Below are positions 17,765 through 26,533 of a stretch of DNA of 64,000 nt, in pieces. Below the pieces are notes generated by a model that worked only from the letters and a program-made list of their open reading frames with translations, searched no databases and was not told the origin of the DNA. Position 1 is the first letter of the stretch. Every line of letters starts with the position of its first letter. The stretch spans positions 310,001 to 374,000 of the forward strand of contig NZ_JMIH01000016.1 in the NCBI RefSeq assembly GCF_000714815.1, given 5' to 3'. The stretch is from Anditalea andensis. GTDB lineage: Bacteria > Bacteroidota > Bacteroidia > Cytophagales > Cyclobacteriaceae. A program made the translations under genes and the position numbers.

Positions 17765-18808
17765 ATGGGAATTCTATTATACGGAGCAAACGGATACAGT
17801 GGAAATTTGATAACGGAAGAAGCTTTACGTCAAGGCATAAAACCTGTGCTGGCAGGAAGAAACGAAAGCAAAATCATATCGATGGCTACAGCTTATAAGC
17901 TGGAATATAAAGTGTTCGGACTGGAAAATGTGCCCAAAATAGTATCTCAGCTAGAAGGGATTTCACTTGTACTGAATTGCGCCGGGCCTTTTGCTAAAAC
18001 AGCAAAACCATTGATTGAAGCCTGTTTATTAGCTCAGTGCCACTATCTCGATATTACCGGTGAACTAGATGTATTTGAAATGGCTAAAAAATACGACCTC
18101 CAGGCCAAAGACAATGAGGTTATTATCATGCCAGGCGTAGGATTTGATGTAGTTCCTACTGACTGTATGGCCAATCACTTAAAAGCAAAGCTGCCAGAGG
18201 CCACCCATCTAGAACTTGCATTTATGAATCTGGGAGGTGGTATATCCCATGGAACTTTGACTACAATGGTAGAAGGGCTGGGAAAAAATGGAGCCGTAAG
18301 AGAAAATGGCCATATAGAAGAAGTCCTGATAGGTCATCAGGGAAAAGAAATCGATTTTGGCATAAAAAAAAGCTGGACGATGACCATACCATGGGGCGAT
18401 ATATCTACAGCCTATACTTCTACAGGCATCCCAAATATTCAGGTATTTACAGCTATCCCAAAAACCACTTTTAACCTTCTGAAAGCGCAGCAGTTGATCA
18501 ACCCTATCTTACAGAATAAATGGGTGAAAGGATTAATAAAAGATTATGTAGATGAAAACATAACTGGACCTACACCTGACCAGAATAAAAACGGGGTATC
18601 ATTGGTATATGGAAAAGTAACTGACAAAACTGACCGTGAGGTAGAAGCCAGATTAAAAGGTCCGGAATCCTATGCCTTTACTGCAAAGCTCGCTGTACTT
18701 CTTTTTAGCAAAGTTTTGGAAACCAAAGATAAATATGGCTACTTTACCCCGGCAAAGCTATTCGGTGCCAACCTTGTTTTAGAAGTAGAGGGGGTGACAT
18801 TTATTTAA
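17765..18808 (+). CDS. Saccharopine dehydrogenase-like NAD(P)-binding protein
   Basis: A 347-residue cytoplasmic protein whose N-terminus, ILLYGANGYSGNLITEEAL (about residues 3-21), is a Rossmann nucleotide-binding fold of the type used by saccharopine dehydrogenase and the related trans-acting enoyl reductases. The segment CAGPFAKTAKPLIEACLLAQCHYLDITGE near residues 76-104 is strongly conserved in this superfamily. The substrate is unknown; lysine metabolism should not be assumed, because the C-terminal half resembles the uncharacterised enoyl-reductase-like members. It stands alone, followed by a small membrane protein gene. Confidence 0.85.
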   Translation: MGILLYGANGYSGNLITEEALRQGIKPVLAGRNESKIISMATAYKLEYKVFGLENVPKIVSQLEGISLVLNCAGPFAKTAKPLIEACLLAQCHYLDITGELDVFEMAKKYDLQAKDNEVIIMPGVGFDVVPTDCMANHLKAKLPEATHLELAFMNLGGGISHGTLTTMVEGLGKNGAVRENGHIEEVLIGHQGKEIDFGIKKSWTMTIPWGDISTAYTSTGIPNIQVFTAIPKTTFNLLKAQQLINPILQNKWVKGLIKDYVDENITGPTPDQNKNGVSLVYGKVTDKTDREVEARLKGPESYAFTAKLAVLLFSKVLETKDKYGYFTPAKLFGANLVLEVEGVTFI

Positions 18809-18831
18809 TAACTATAACACAATACCTAAAT

Positions 18832-19020
18832 ATGAGAAACATAAAATTAGCAGGCTTTTTGTTTTTTTGCACGCTTTTCGTCAAAGCGCAGCAGCCCGCT
18901 CCCTCCCCTGCTGCTGATAATGAATTGACGGATTTATTTATTTCTTACTGGCCAGTTGTTCTGCTTCCTATTTTTATGATTGTCCTTTGGAAATTTTATA
19001 GAGGACGAAAGAGAAATTGA
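18832..19020 (+). CDS. Small exported single-helix membrane protein
   Basis: A 62-residue ORF 23 bases after the dehydrogenase gene. It has an N-terminal signal peptide (about residues 1-19, ending FVKAQ), a short proline-rich linker, a hydrophobic helix at about 38-56, and a basic tail YRGRKRN. The topology therefore predicts a periplasmic linker and a cytoplasmic tail. I do not recognise a family. The clean signal-peptide-plus-helix layout argues that it is a real gene despite its size. Function unknown. Confidence 0.6.
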   Translation: MRNIKLAGFLFFCTLFVKAQQPAPSPAADNELTDLFISYWPVVLLPIFMIVLWKFYRGRKRN

Positions 19021-19359
19021 CTGATATCCTGATCCAGATGCCACCTGATTGGCAATCAAACCGTAGGTTGAACAGTATATAGAACAGAATTTCATCAATT
19101 ATTTATTAGACATATTGGCAAAATTTATTTTGAAGTGCTTCCCATAATGACTGAAGGTTTTTAATAAAAGATAAGAAACCATATGCGAACCTTTCCCTCA
19201 AATTCAGGCCAAAGGCTCTGATCACTACTTAGAACTTGCCAAAGTCCATGGCCATTCTGTAAAGTTTTAAGAGCCTTATTCCGTCCAGTATATATCTTAA
19301 TGCTTTTCTACTTGTTACTAATCCCTTTTTGATCAGTAAGATGGCTTTTTCATGCGGTC
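19021..19359. other. Intergenic region between convergent genes, possible coding relic
   Basis: No complete gene is seen. On the minus strand a frame stays open from inside the phzF end to TAA at 19229-19231. It reads KAILLIKKGLVTSRKALRY, DGIRLLKLYRMAMDFGKF. It has no start of its own and no recognised family, so it may be decayed coding DNA or chance. The rest is AT-rich. Confidence 0.35.
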
Positions 19360-20151
19360 CTATACCTCCATATACCCTTCAAAAATTTTAATCGCTTTGC
19401 CAAAAATTTTCACCCTATCCCTATTCAGTTCCAGACGCATTTCCCCCTCTCGCTGACTGGCCTGGTAAGCATGGAGGGATGACTTTTGGGATTTCTTATG
19501 CCAATAGTCCATTAATGCACAGTGGGCAAAACCTGTGACAGGATCTTCCATTATACCTATATTGGGAGCAAAATAGCGTGAATATATATCATATGGTGCT
19601 TTACCGATAGCAGTGACAATTATACCTTCTTCACTGTTCTCCGCGATTTTGGAAAAGTCTGGAATAAGGTTTTCTATGTCCTCATAAGAAGCCAGTTCTA
19701 TGATCCAGTTTTTATTCAATTTAGCAGCACCTATTACCGTTTTGTCCATAAAGGAATTATTGAATACTGGATGAGTCGTATCAGTGGTCTCTATCACAGG
19801 AAAATCCATGATAATACCCTCTTCATGGTGGCTTACTGTAAGTGTACCGCTCTTGGTCTCAAAGTTTATAACGGTATCTCTGTCCACTATTTCTTCATCA
19901 TATAGCATAAAAGCTGCAGCAAGTGTGGCATGACCACAGAGGTCAACTTCTGTAGTAGGAGTAAACCATCTGAGATTAAATACATTATCCCCCGTTTGCT
20001 CAATAAAAGCCGTTTCGCTCAAGTTCATCTCTGCTGCTATCAACTGCATGCCTTCTTCACCTATAGGTGCCGGCAAAAAACATACTGCAGCTGGGTTGCC
20101 AGAAAAAGGTATGTCTGTAAAGGAATCTATTTGAACTATAGGTATTTGCAT
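19360..20151 (-). CDS. PhzF-family isomerase
   Basis: A 263-residue cytoplasmic protein of the PhzF/diaminopimelate-epimerase fold. The N-terminal VDSFTDIPFSGNPAAVCFL, the active-site glutamate in LSETAFIEQ (near residue 46), CGHATLAAAF near 72-81 and MEDPVTGFAHCAL near 210 are all family hallmarks. PhzF itself acts in phenazine synthesis, but most homologues have unknown substrates and no phenazine genes are present. It is the last gene of the pncB-prs-pncA operon (18 bases after pncA), so it may act on a metabolite of NAD salvage; that is inference. Confidence 0.9.
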   Translation of the reverse strand: MQIPIVQIDSFTDIPFSGNPAAVCFLPAPIGEEGMQLIAAEMNLSETAFIEQTGDNVFNLRWFTPTTEVDLCGHATLAAAFMLYDEEIVDRDTVINFETKSGTLTVSHHEEGIIMDFPVIETTDTTHPVFNNSFMDKTVIGAAKLNKNWIIELASYEDIENLIPDFSKIAENSEEGIIVTAIGKAPYDIYSRYFAPNIGIMEDPVTGFAHCALMDYWHKKSQKSSLHAYQASQREGEMRLELNRDRVKIFGKAIKIFEGYMEV

Positions 20152-20169
20152 AGGATGTATCGTAATTAA

Positions 20170-20790
20170 TTATAAATTCAATAATACTGAGGAATCGACG
20201 ATGACAGCTCCTGCCTCCTGCATTTCCTGAAGAGCTGCTTCGAAATCTCCCGGCCTGATATTGACTGCTCTGGTAGCATCTTTGAACAGGAAGGTATGAA
20301 AACCTTCTTTTAAAGCATCCAAGACAGTAAATTTAACACAATAATCTGCTGCCAGACCTACCACATATACTTCTTTTACACCATGTTTATTCAGATAGGC
20401 TGCTAAACCGGTATCTTTTTTTCTATTATTGTCATAAAAGCCGCTATAGCTGTCCACTAGGATATCAGTGCCTTTCTGAAAGATCCTGGCCCACTTCTTA
20501 GTATGGAGACTGCTGTGAAATTCAGCACCTTTAGTATCCTGCACACAGTGTACTGGCCAAAGTATCTGGTCTATTCCACCCAATTGGATCATATCACCTA
20601 CTATATACCCATCATGACTGGCAGCAAAACTTCCATGTTTGGGAGGATGCCAGTCCTGAGTAGCCACTATAAACTGAAACTGTTCCTGAATTTCATTGAT
20701 CACCGGGATTATTTTGTCACCTTCCTCTACAGGCAAAGCGCCGCCGGGAAGAAAATCATACTGTACGTCCACTATCAGTAATGCTTTCAT
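20170..20790 (-). CDS. pncA: Nicotinamidase
   Basis: PncA hydrolyses nicotinamide to nicotinate and ammonia in the first step of salvage. The catalytic Asp8 is in MKALLIVDVQYDFLPGGAL, the metal-binding WHPPKHGSFAASH segment is near residues 47-59, and the catalytic cysteine is in VGLAADYCVKFT at about residue 152. At 206 residues it is of normal size. The gene lies 4 bases after prs and delivers the substrate for the pncB product in the same operon. Confidence 0.95.
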   Translation of the reverse strand: MKALLIVDVQYDFLPGGALPVEEGDKIIPVINEIQEQFQFIVATQDWHPPKHGSFAASHDGYIVGDMIQLGGIDQILWPVHCVQDTKGAEFHSSLHTKKWARIFQKGTDILVDSYSGFYDNNRKKDTGLAAYLNKHGVKEVYVVGLAADYCVKFTVLDALKEGFHTFLFKDATRAVNIRPGDFEAALQEMQEAGAVIVDSSVLLNL

Positions 20791-20794
20791 AGTC

Positions 20795-21718
20795 TTAATC
20801 TAAGGCGTTTAGGTAATTGATAATCATAGGCGCTATGCTCTCTATCTGAAGAAAGTCATCAGCAGCTTTATACTGGGGATAGGAGTTAGTAGTGATGACT
20901 TTTTCTATCACTCCGCTATCCCTGATTTTTTCAAGGGCATCATTATTGAATAATCCATGGGTTGTTATGGTAAAAATTTTATTGGCCCCAGCATTTTTAT
21001 ATGCTTTGGCTGCATTGATGAGAGAACCTCCCGTGCGGATCATATCATCATATATGACCACATCCCTATTTTCTACATCAGCGCTTATTGAAGTCACTTC
21101 AGTTTCCTCCCCGCTTACTCTCCGCTTAAATACAAAAGCAGCATTTACCCCCATATCATTGGCCAATGATTCTACCCATTTGGCCCTGCCAGCATCCGTG
21201 CAGGCCATTACAAATCCGTTCCTAGCCAACTGATTGGCGACTTTGGTTACGATAGGCTTACAATAAATATGACTAAGCAATACCTGTCCTTCAAAATAAT
21301 ATGGGATTCCCTCCGAATGGAGGTCAAAAAAAACAAAATGATTACCCATACTCGTGCGGGGCAGTGAAGAAAGCATCACCGCCCTTGCTTTAGCAGTAAC
21401 TACTTCTCCAGATTTTATGGCGCGCTCCATGGTAGAATAACCAAAATAAGGAAAAACCAGATAAATTGACTTTGCTCCATATTTGATCAGAGCATAGGCG
21501 AGATCATATATTTCTAACGTATCACTGTCCGAAGTGGTCCCCCCTATCAGTACCACTTCCCGTCCACTTACATTGGAAAGTATGCGCTGATACCTCTCCC
21601 CATCAGGAAATGTACTCACTTCTAACTGCCCCCTTTCAAAACCCCTCTGTTCGAGGATTTCATCCTGGAGATACCGATAACTTCGGATAGCAAAAACTAT
21701 TTTTTTATGTATTGTCAT
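20795..21718 (-). CDS. prs: Ribose-phosphate pyrophosphokinase homologue, divergent
   Basis: A 307-residue protein with the PRPP-synthetase fold. Recognisable parts are STFPDGERYQRI near residue 35, PYFGYSTMERAIKSGEVVTAK near 90-110, FDLHSEGIPYYF near 132-143, KRR in VFKRRVSGEETEV near 205, and the PRPP loop as IYDDMIRTGGSLINAA. It differs from housekeeping Prs: the usual YARQDR reads YSTMER, and DTAGT in the loop reads RTGGS. It starts inside the stop of pncB (ATGA) and ends 4 bases before pncA. The likely role is to supply PRPP, or a related pyrophosphate, for pyridine-nucleotide salvage. A second, standard prs gene is expected elsewhere in the genome. Confidence 0.85.
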   Translation of the reverse strand: MTIHKKIVFAIRSYRYLQDEILEQRGFERGQLEVSTFPDGERYQRILSNVSGREVVLIGGTTSDSDTLEIYDLAYALIKYGAKSIYLVFPYFGYSTMERAIKSGEVVTAKARAVMLSSLPRTSMGNHFVFFDLHSEGIPYYFEGQVLLSHIYCKPIVTKVANQLARNGFVMACTDAGRAKWVESLANDMGVNAAFVFKRRVSGEETEVTSISADVENRDVVIYDDMIRTGGSLINAAKAYKNAGANKIFTITTHGLFNNDALEKIRDSGVIEKVITTNSYPQYKAADDFLQIESIAPMIINYLNALD

Positions 21719-23184
21719 TGATTTTTAGCTTTCAGTACCAAATTGGTTTTTAAGTTAAAAAGCGATTCTTCTAACCCTACAGGATAGATATGTGGGTTGA
21801 CCAATCGCTTATGGGCTTTGTCAAACCGCTCCAAATTGGCTTTTGTCCTATTTTTGATTTCATGGATTTCTGGTCTAGCATATACTTTCTCTCCATGTCT
21901 AAATATCGGTTTTAATAATAGCTCACTCTCCAGTCCTATATCTATTTTTTTCCTTTTAGTAGGATCTATGGGATCTATGATCAATGGTCCCTTTTCTTCG
22001 TTTTGTTGGTCCTCCAGAAAAATCATATCCGCACTGGCCACACCCTTTCTATAATACCTTCTAACATTTTGGAAACCAGGAATGTTAATTTTTATCGTTT
22101 GCTGGGATACTTTTAATTTTGGTTCCCAATTACCCTGCTGATCTTTTATGGCCGCAAGTTTATATACAGCACCGAGTGCAGGCTGATCATAGGCAGTGAC
22201 TAATTTAGTACCTATGCCCCAAACATTGATGGACGCTTCCTGTACTTTAAGTGAAAAGACCAGGTATTCATCCAGGTCATTGGAAGCTACTACTTTGGCT
22301 TCATGAAACCCGGCACTGTCCAGCATTTCCCTGGCCATATTACTATAATAGGCCAAATCTCCAGAATCAATCCGTACTCCTACCATCTGTTTACCCCTTT
22401 CCTGTAGTTTTTTGCCGACTTTTATAGCATTGAGCAGTCCTGTATAGGTATCATATGTATCCACTAAAAACACACAATTATCCGGCATTGCTTCTGCATA
22501 AGCTTCGAATGCTTCCAGTTCCGTATCAAAAGACATGATCCAGCTGTGTGCATGGGTGCCTGATACCGGTATGCCAAAAAGTTTACCAGCCATTACATTT
22601 GACGTGGAAGAGCAACCGCCAATATAAGCAGCCCTACTCGCTGCCAATGCCCCATCTATGCCCTGAGCCCTGCGAAGTCCAAATTCTAAGACATCCTCTC
22701 CTCCAGCTGCCAAAGTGATCCGCGCAGCTTTGGTAGCTATTAAGGTCTGAAAGTTCAGTATGTTAAGCAGAGGAGTTTCCAAAAGCTGACATTGTACCAA
22801 TGGTCCCTTTACCCTGATCAGGGGTGTATTGGGAAATACTACCGTGCCTTCTTCCACTGCATCTATGTCACAGGAAAATTTCATGTCCCCCAAATAATTG
22901 ATAAAAGCATCTTCAAACATCGGCTCACCTGATTTCCCTTTCATATTACGTAGATAATCAAGGTCATTCTGGTCATATTTAAAATTACGGCAGTAGTCAA
23001 TCACATAATCCAGACCTGCGGCAATTGTAAAACCGCCCTGAAAAGGGTTTTTTCTGAAAAAAAGGTTAAATACTGCTTCCTGCTCAGTTTTTCCTGATTT
23101 CCAATAAGCATAGGCCATGGTCAGTTGATAAAAATCTGTCAAAAGTGCTAAAGAGCCCTGGTATAAATCTTTGGTTATTTTCAT
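21715..23184 (-). CDS. pncB: Nicotinate phosphoribosyltransferase
   Basis: PncB joins nicotinate and PRPP, with ATP hydrolysis, to give nicotinate mononucleotide. The N-terminal LLTDFYQLTMAYAYW, the FGLRRAQGIDGALAASRAAY segment and the catalytic-histidine motif SGTHAHSW are diagnostic. I place the start at the ATG at 23184, giving 489 residues with the usual N-terminus MKITKDLYQGSLALLTDFYQ; a GTG at 23208 would add eight residues with no family support. It is the first gene of the pncB-prs-pncA-phzF operon, with ATGA overlap to prs, so the operon encodes nicotinamide to NaMN conversion plus its co-substrate. Confidence 0.95.
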   Translation of the reverse strand: MKITKDLYQGSLALLTDFYQLTMAYAYWKSGKTEQEAVFNLFFRKNPFQGGFTIAAGLDYVIDYCRNFKYDQNDLDYLRNMKGKSGEPMFEDAFINYLGDMKFSCDIDAVEEGTVVFPNTPLIRVKGPLVQCQLLETPLLNILNFQTLIATKAARITLAAGGEDVLEFGLRRAQGIDGALAASRAAYIGGCSSTSNVMAGKLFGIPVSGTHAHSWIMSFDTELEAFEAYAEAMPDNCVFLVDTYDTYTGLLNAIKVGKKLQERGKQMVGVRIDSGDLAYYSNMAREMLDSAGFHEAKVVASNDLDEYLVFSLKVQEASINVWGIGTKLVTAYDQPALGAVYKLAAIKDQQGNWEPKLKVSQQTIKINIPGFQNVRRYYRKGVASADMIFLEDQQNEEKGPLIIDPIDPTKRKKIDIGLESELLLKPIFRHGEKVYARPEIHEIKNRTKANLERFDKAHKRLVNPHIYPVGLEESLFNLKTNLVLKAKNQ

Positions 23185-23266
23185 GTAATATTTTTTTTTA
23201 ATGGTCACATGGAATCTCGCATGGCTGAAAAATATCCATCTGTGTGCCGCTGGTGTCTTGTTCGAT

Positions 23267-24094
23267 TCATTTGGAGCGTAAATTCAAAATCACCCCTGCC
23301 AATACCATTAGCATTCCGAGATATATCAATAAATCATATGTTTCATTAAAAAACAAAAACCCGAATCCCAATGCATAGATAATCCCTATATAATTTAAGC
23401 TCGCAATTTTAGATAATTGGGCATTTTGGTAAGCCATTGTCATATAATATTGGGCAAGTTGCGTAAATATACCGATTCCCAGCAATATTAACCAATCCCA
23501 CCCCTGTGGCTGCACCCAAGTAAATATACTGACAACAGTCACCAACGGAAGTGCTACAAGTGGAAAATAAAAAACGATGACTAACGGATGCTCAGTTGAA
23601 CTAATCTTACGGATGATATTATAGGCTAGCCCTGAAAACAATGCCGATATAATACCTACAAAAAGCCACCATGGAGATATCCTGGGATCAAAGCCTTCTA
23701 TCAAAAGCACTCCGCCAAAAGCGATGGCAAAATACAGAAACTGCAGCGGTTTCAATTTTTCTCTCACAATAAAAATACCCAGTAGACTGGTAAAAATGGG
23801 AGATAGATATTGAATGGTGACTGCACTGGCCAGCGGAATATTCTGAAGAGTGTAAAAGAATGATATCAATCCTACCGAACCGGTGGCTCCTCTTAAAACA
23901 AGTAATTTTTTATTATTGCCAAAAGGGGGGATTTGCTTTTTCTTTAATATAAGGAAACTGGCCACAAAGCTGAACATTGACCTAAACATAATGATCTCAA
24001 TGGCCGGCAGGTGTGAAATGTACTTTACAGAAACATTCATAATAGAAAAAAACACTCCTGCCAAAAGCATGTGTTTTATACTGGTTTTGTCCAA
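23267..24094 (-). CDS. EamA/DMT-family transporter
   Basis: A 275-residue inner-membrane protein with about ten hydrophobic helices arranged as two EamA repeats (roughly residues 5-130 and 140-272), as in drug/metabolite transporters. The conserved SVKYISHLPAIEIIMFRSMFSF and IPLASAVTIQYLSPIFTSLLGI segments match the RhaT/RarD-like exporters. Substrate unknown. It lies upstream of pncB on the same strand with an 82-base gap to the refined pncB start, so it could share its transcript, but the gap makes coupling less certain. Confidence 0.9.
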   Translation of the reverse strand: MDKTSIKHMLLAGVFFSIMNVSVKYISHLPAIEIIMFRSMFSFVASFLILKKKQIPPFGNNKKLLVLRGATGSVGLISFFYTLQNIPLASAVTIQYLSPIFTSLLGIFIVREKLKPLQFLYFAIAFGGVLLIEGFDPRISPWWLFVGIISALFSGLAYNIIRKISSTEHPLVIVFYFPLVALPLVTVVSIFTWVQPQGWDWLILLGIGIFTQLAQYYMTMAYQNAQLSKIASLNYIGIIYALGFGFLFFNETYDLLIYLGMLMVLAGVILNLRSK

Positions 24095-24180
24095 AGGATG
24101 ATTATGGTATAATGAATGTTAAATGATTAAGGCAGTAAGTTAATCCCCCCTCCAATTTAGTAAACGCCACAGTTCATTAC

Positions 24181-24837
24181 TCAACTGCTGACTATGACTC
24201 CATCCTGCATAGTAAGCATGCGGTCTGCCATCTGGGCAAGTTCCTGGTTATGGGTCACAATGACAAATGACTGACCAAATTCATCCCGGAGTTTGAAGAA
24301 AAGTTCGTGAAGAGACTGCGCACTGGCAGAGTCCAGATTGCCGCTTGGTTCATCGGCAAAAATAATCTTTGGACTGTTGATCAAAGCCCTTGCCACTGCT
24401 ACACGTTGCTGCTCCCCTCCGGAGAGTTCGGAAGGCTTATGTTCCAGCCTGCCCTCTATTCCCAATAAAACAGCTAATTCTTTTACACGTTTTTGGAGAG
24501 TTTTCTCAGGTTTACCTGCTATAAGGCCAGGGATCATGATATTTTCTTCCGCGGTAAATTCAGGCAGCAAATTATGAAACTGGAATATAAAACCAAGTTC
24601 CACATTTCTGAATTCAGCCAGCTTATCACCGCTCATTTGGGATATCACCCTCTCTCCTACTGCTATGGTCCCTTTATCCGCATGATCCAGCGTACCCATA
24701 ATGTGAAGCAAGGTACTCTTTCCTGCACCTGAAGCTCCTACTATGGATACGATCTCGCCTGGATGGATGATAACATCCACACCCTTAAGCACATGTAAAT
24801 CCCCGTAATGTTTATGTATTCCTCTAGCTTCCAGCAT
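24181..24837 (-). CDS. ABC transporter ATP-binding protein, LolD/MacB type
   Basis: A 218-residue ATPase with Walker A GASGAGKSTLLH (about 34-45), the Q-loop FIFQFHNLLPEFTA, signature LSGGEQQRVAVARALINSPK, and Walker B IIFADEPSGNLD. The IMGTLDHADKGTI and FQFHNLLPEFTAEEN segments are characteristic of the LolD/MacB/FtsE group, which drives lipoprotein release or other mechanotransmission exporters. No permease gene is next to it, so the partner must be encoded elsewhere, as is frequent for lolD in Bacteroidota. Transcribed alone, divergent from sucC. Confidence 0.92.
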   Translation of the reverse strand: MLEARGIHKHYGDLHVLKGVDVIIHPGEIVSIVGASGAGKSTLLHIMGTLDHADKGTIAVGERVISQMSGDKLAEFRNVELGFIFQFHNLLPEFTAEENIMIPGLIAGKPEKTLQKRVKELAVLLGIEGRLEHKPSELSGGEQQRVAVARALINSPKIIFADEPSGNLDSASAQSLHELFFKLRDEFGQSFVIVTHNQELAQMADRMLTMQDGVIVSS

Positions 24838-24948
24838 AACGATATATTGATCAGGCCAAATTTAAAACTATTTGACGGAATTACTTAAAAATGTAAGGGA
24901 ATTGGTAAAAAGAGCATCCTATTCCTTGAATTATCCGCCTTGAAAGAT

Positions 24949-24956
24949 TAACTTCG
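24949..24956 (+). promoter_or_regulatory. Putative -7 box of the sucC promoter
   Basis: TAACTTCG lies 19 bases before the sucC ATG and matches TAnnTTTG at all but one position. A TTG about 20 bases upstream (near 24926) is a possible -33 element. Confidence 0.4.
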
Positions 24957-24975
24957 TGGAAAAAATTTCACTAGG

Positions 24976-26193
24976 ATGAACATACACGAATATCAAGCTA
25001 AAGAAGTTTTAAAAAGTTATGGTGTCAAAATCCAGGAAGGTATCGTAGCCGATACTCCTGAAGGTGCACTAGAAGCGGCAAAAAAACTAAATGCAGAAAC
25101 AGGAACCTCCTGGTATGTACTGAAAGCTCAGATCCATGCAGGCGGACGTGGTAAAGGTAAAGTTAAAGAAACAGATTCAAACGGAGTGGTATTAGCCAAA
25201 AGTTTGGAAGACGTTCCTGAAAAAGCCAAAAACATCCTAGGAGGGACTTTGGTGACGATACAGACCGGTCCTGAAGGTAAGAAAGTCAATAAAATTTTAG
25301 TAGCGCAGGATGTATACTATCCGGGCAATTCTGAGCCTAAGGAGTATTACCTTTCTATATTGTTAGACAGAGCTACAGGCAGCAATGTCATCATGGCTTC
25401 TACCGAAGGTGGAGTGGACATCGAGCATGTAGCTGAAACCACTCCTGAGAAGATCATCAAAGAATGGATCGACCCAAGAATCGGTCTTCAGGGTTTCCAG
25501 GCTAGAAAAGTAGCTTTCAAATTAGGACTTGAGGGCAATGCTCACAAAGAAATGGTCAAATTCATCACTGCACTTTACAGAGCATATGATGCCACTGATT
25601 CATCACAGTTTGAAATCAACCCAGTTTTGAAAACCTCTGATGATCAGATATTGGCAGTAGATGCCAAGGTAAACCTTGATGACAGTGCACTATATAGGCA
25701 AAAAAACCTAGCAGACCTCAGAGACCTTGAAGAAGAGGATCCTTTGGAAGTAGAAGCCGGAAAATCAGGTCTAAACTATGTGAAGCTTGACGGTAATGTA
25801 GGCTGTATGGTAAATGGTGCCGGACTTGCAATGGCCACTATGGACATGATCAAGCTGGTAGGCGGTGAGCCGGCCAACTTCCTGGATGTAGGAGGAGGAG
25901 CAAATGCCCAGACAGTAGAAGCAGGATTCAGAATTATCCTTCAGGATCCAAATGTAAAAGCTATACTTATCAATGTATTCGGTGGAATCGTTAGGTGCGA
26001 CAGAATAGCAAACGGTGTAGTAGAGGCTTACAAATCTATAGGTGATATCAATGTACCTATCATCGTAAGACTACAGGGTACCAATGCAGAAGAAGGAGCA
26101 AAAATCATAGACGAGTCTGGCTTAAAAGTCCAGTCTGCTATTACCTTAAAAGAAGCTGCAGAAAAAGTTCAAGCAGTCTTAGCACAAGGATAA
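24976..26193 (+). CDS. sucC: Succinate-CoA ligase (ADP-forming), beta subunit
   Basis: TCA-cycle enzyme subunit that couples succinyl-CoA cleavage to nucleotide phosphorylation. The ATP-grasp N-terminus begins MNIHEYQAKEVLKSYGV, with KAQIHAGGRGKGKVK near residues 49-63. The C-terminal ligase domain contains GGGANAQTVEAGFRIILQD and the FGGIVRCDRIANGVVEA motif near 337-353 that binds phosphate and the alpha subunit. Its 405 residues are slightly more than the E. coli form. It is separate from sucD, which is not in the window, as is common in this phylum. A tRNA-Arg gene and a shared terminator follow. Confidence 0.97.
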   Translation: MNIHEYQAKEVLKSYGVKIQEGIVADTPEGALEAAKKLNAETGTSWYVLKAQIHAGGRGKGKVKETDSNGVVLAKSLEDVPEKAKNILGGTLVTIQTGPEGKKVNKILVAQDVYYPGNSEPKEYYLSILLDRATGSNVIMASTEGGVDIEHVAETTPEKIIKEWIDPRIGLQGFQARKVAFKLGLEGNAHKEMVKFITALYRAYDATDSSQFEINPVLKTSDDQILAVDAKVNLDDSALYRQKNLADLRDLEEEDPLEVEAGKSGLNYVKLDGNVGCMVNGAGLAMATMDMIKLVGGEPANFLDVGGGANAQTVEAGFRIILQDPNVKAILINVFGGIVRCDRIANGVVEAYKSIGDINVPIIVRLQGTNAEEGAKIIDESGLKVQSAITLKEAAEKVQAVLAQG

Positions 26194-26245
26194 AATATGC
26201 TTATATTTGCAGCCGGTTTAGGTACTTCCTTACCGGCTGTAGCAT

Positions 26246-26319
26246 GTACCCGTAGTTCAACTGGATAGAATATCAGATTTCGGCTCTGAGGGTTGAGGGT
26301 TCGAATCCTTCCGGGTACA
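26246..26319 (+). tRNA. tRNA-Arg (anticodon TCG)
   Basis: A 74-base tRNA with acceptor stem GTACCCG / CGGGTAC and discriminator A, D-arm GTTC...GAAT, anticodon stem TCAGA / TCTGA with loop TTTCGGC (anticodon TCG, reading CGA), and T-arm GAGGGTTCGAATCCTTC. CCA is not encoded. It lies 53 bases after sucC and may be processed from the same transcript. Confidence 0.96.
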
Positions 26320-26322
26320 CTT

Positions 26323-26369
26323 AAAAGCTCATAAAACGTAAAGATTTTGCGGTTTATGAGCTTTTTTTA
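26323..26369 (+). terminator. Rho-independent terminator after tRNA-Arg
   Basis: The 12-bp stem AAAGCTCATAAA / TTTATGAGCTTT with a 17-base loop is followed by further T residues, four bases after the tRNA. Confidence 0.85.
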
Positions 26370-26533
26370 TAGAAGCCTTTTGATTTCCATACCATTACCT
26401 CATTCCCTTTCAATTTTTTTTAAGTATATTATAATCTTAACAAAACTGGTCGATTACATACAGTTACCTAAAAATTAAATATACCTTGTTCATTCTTATA
26501 AAAAAACACCTCCATAAAATCAGAAGTTATGCA

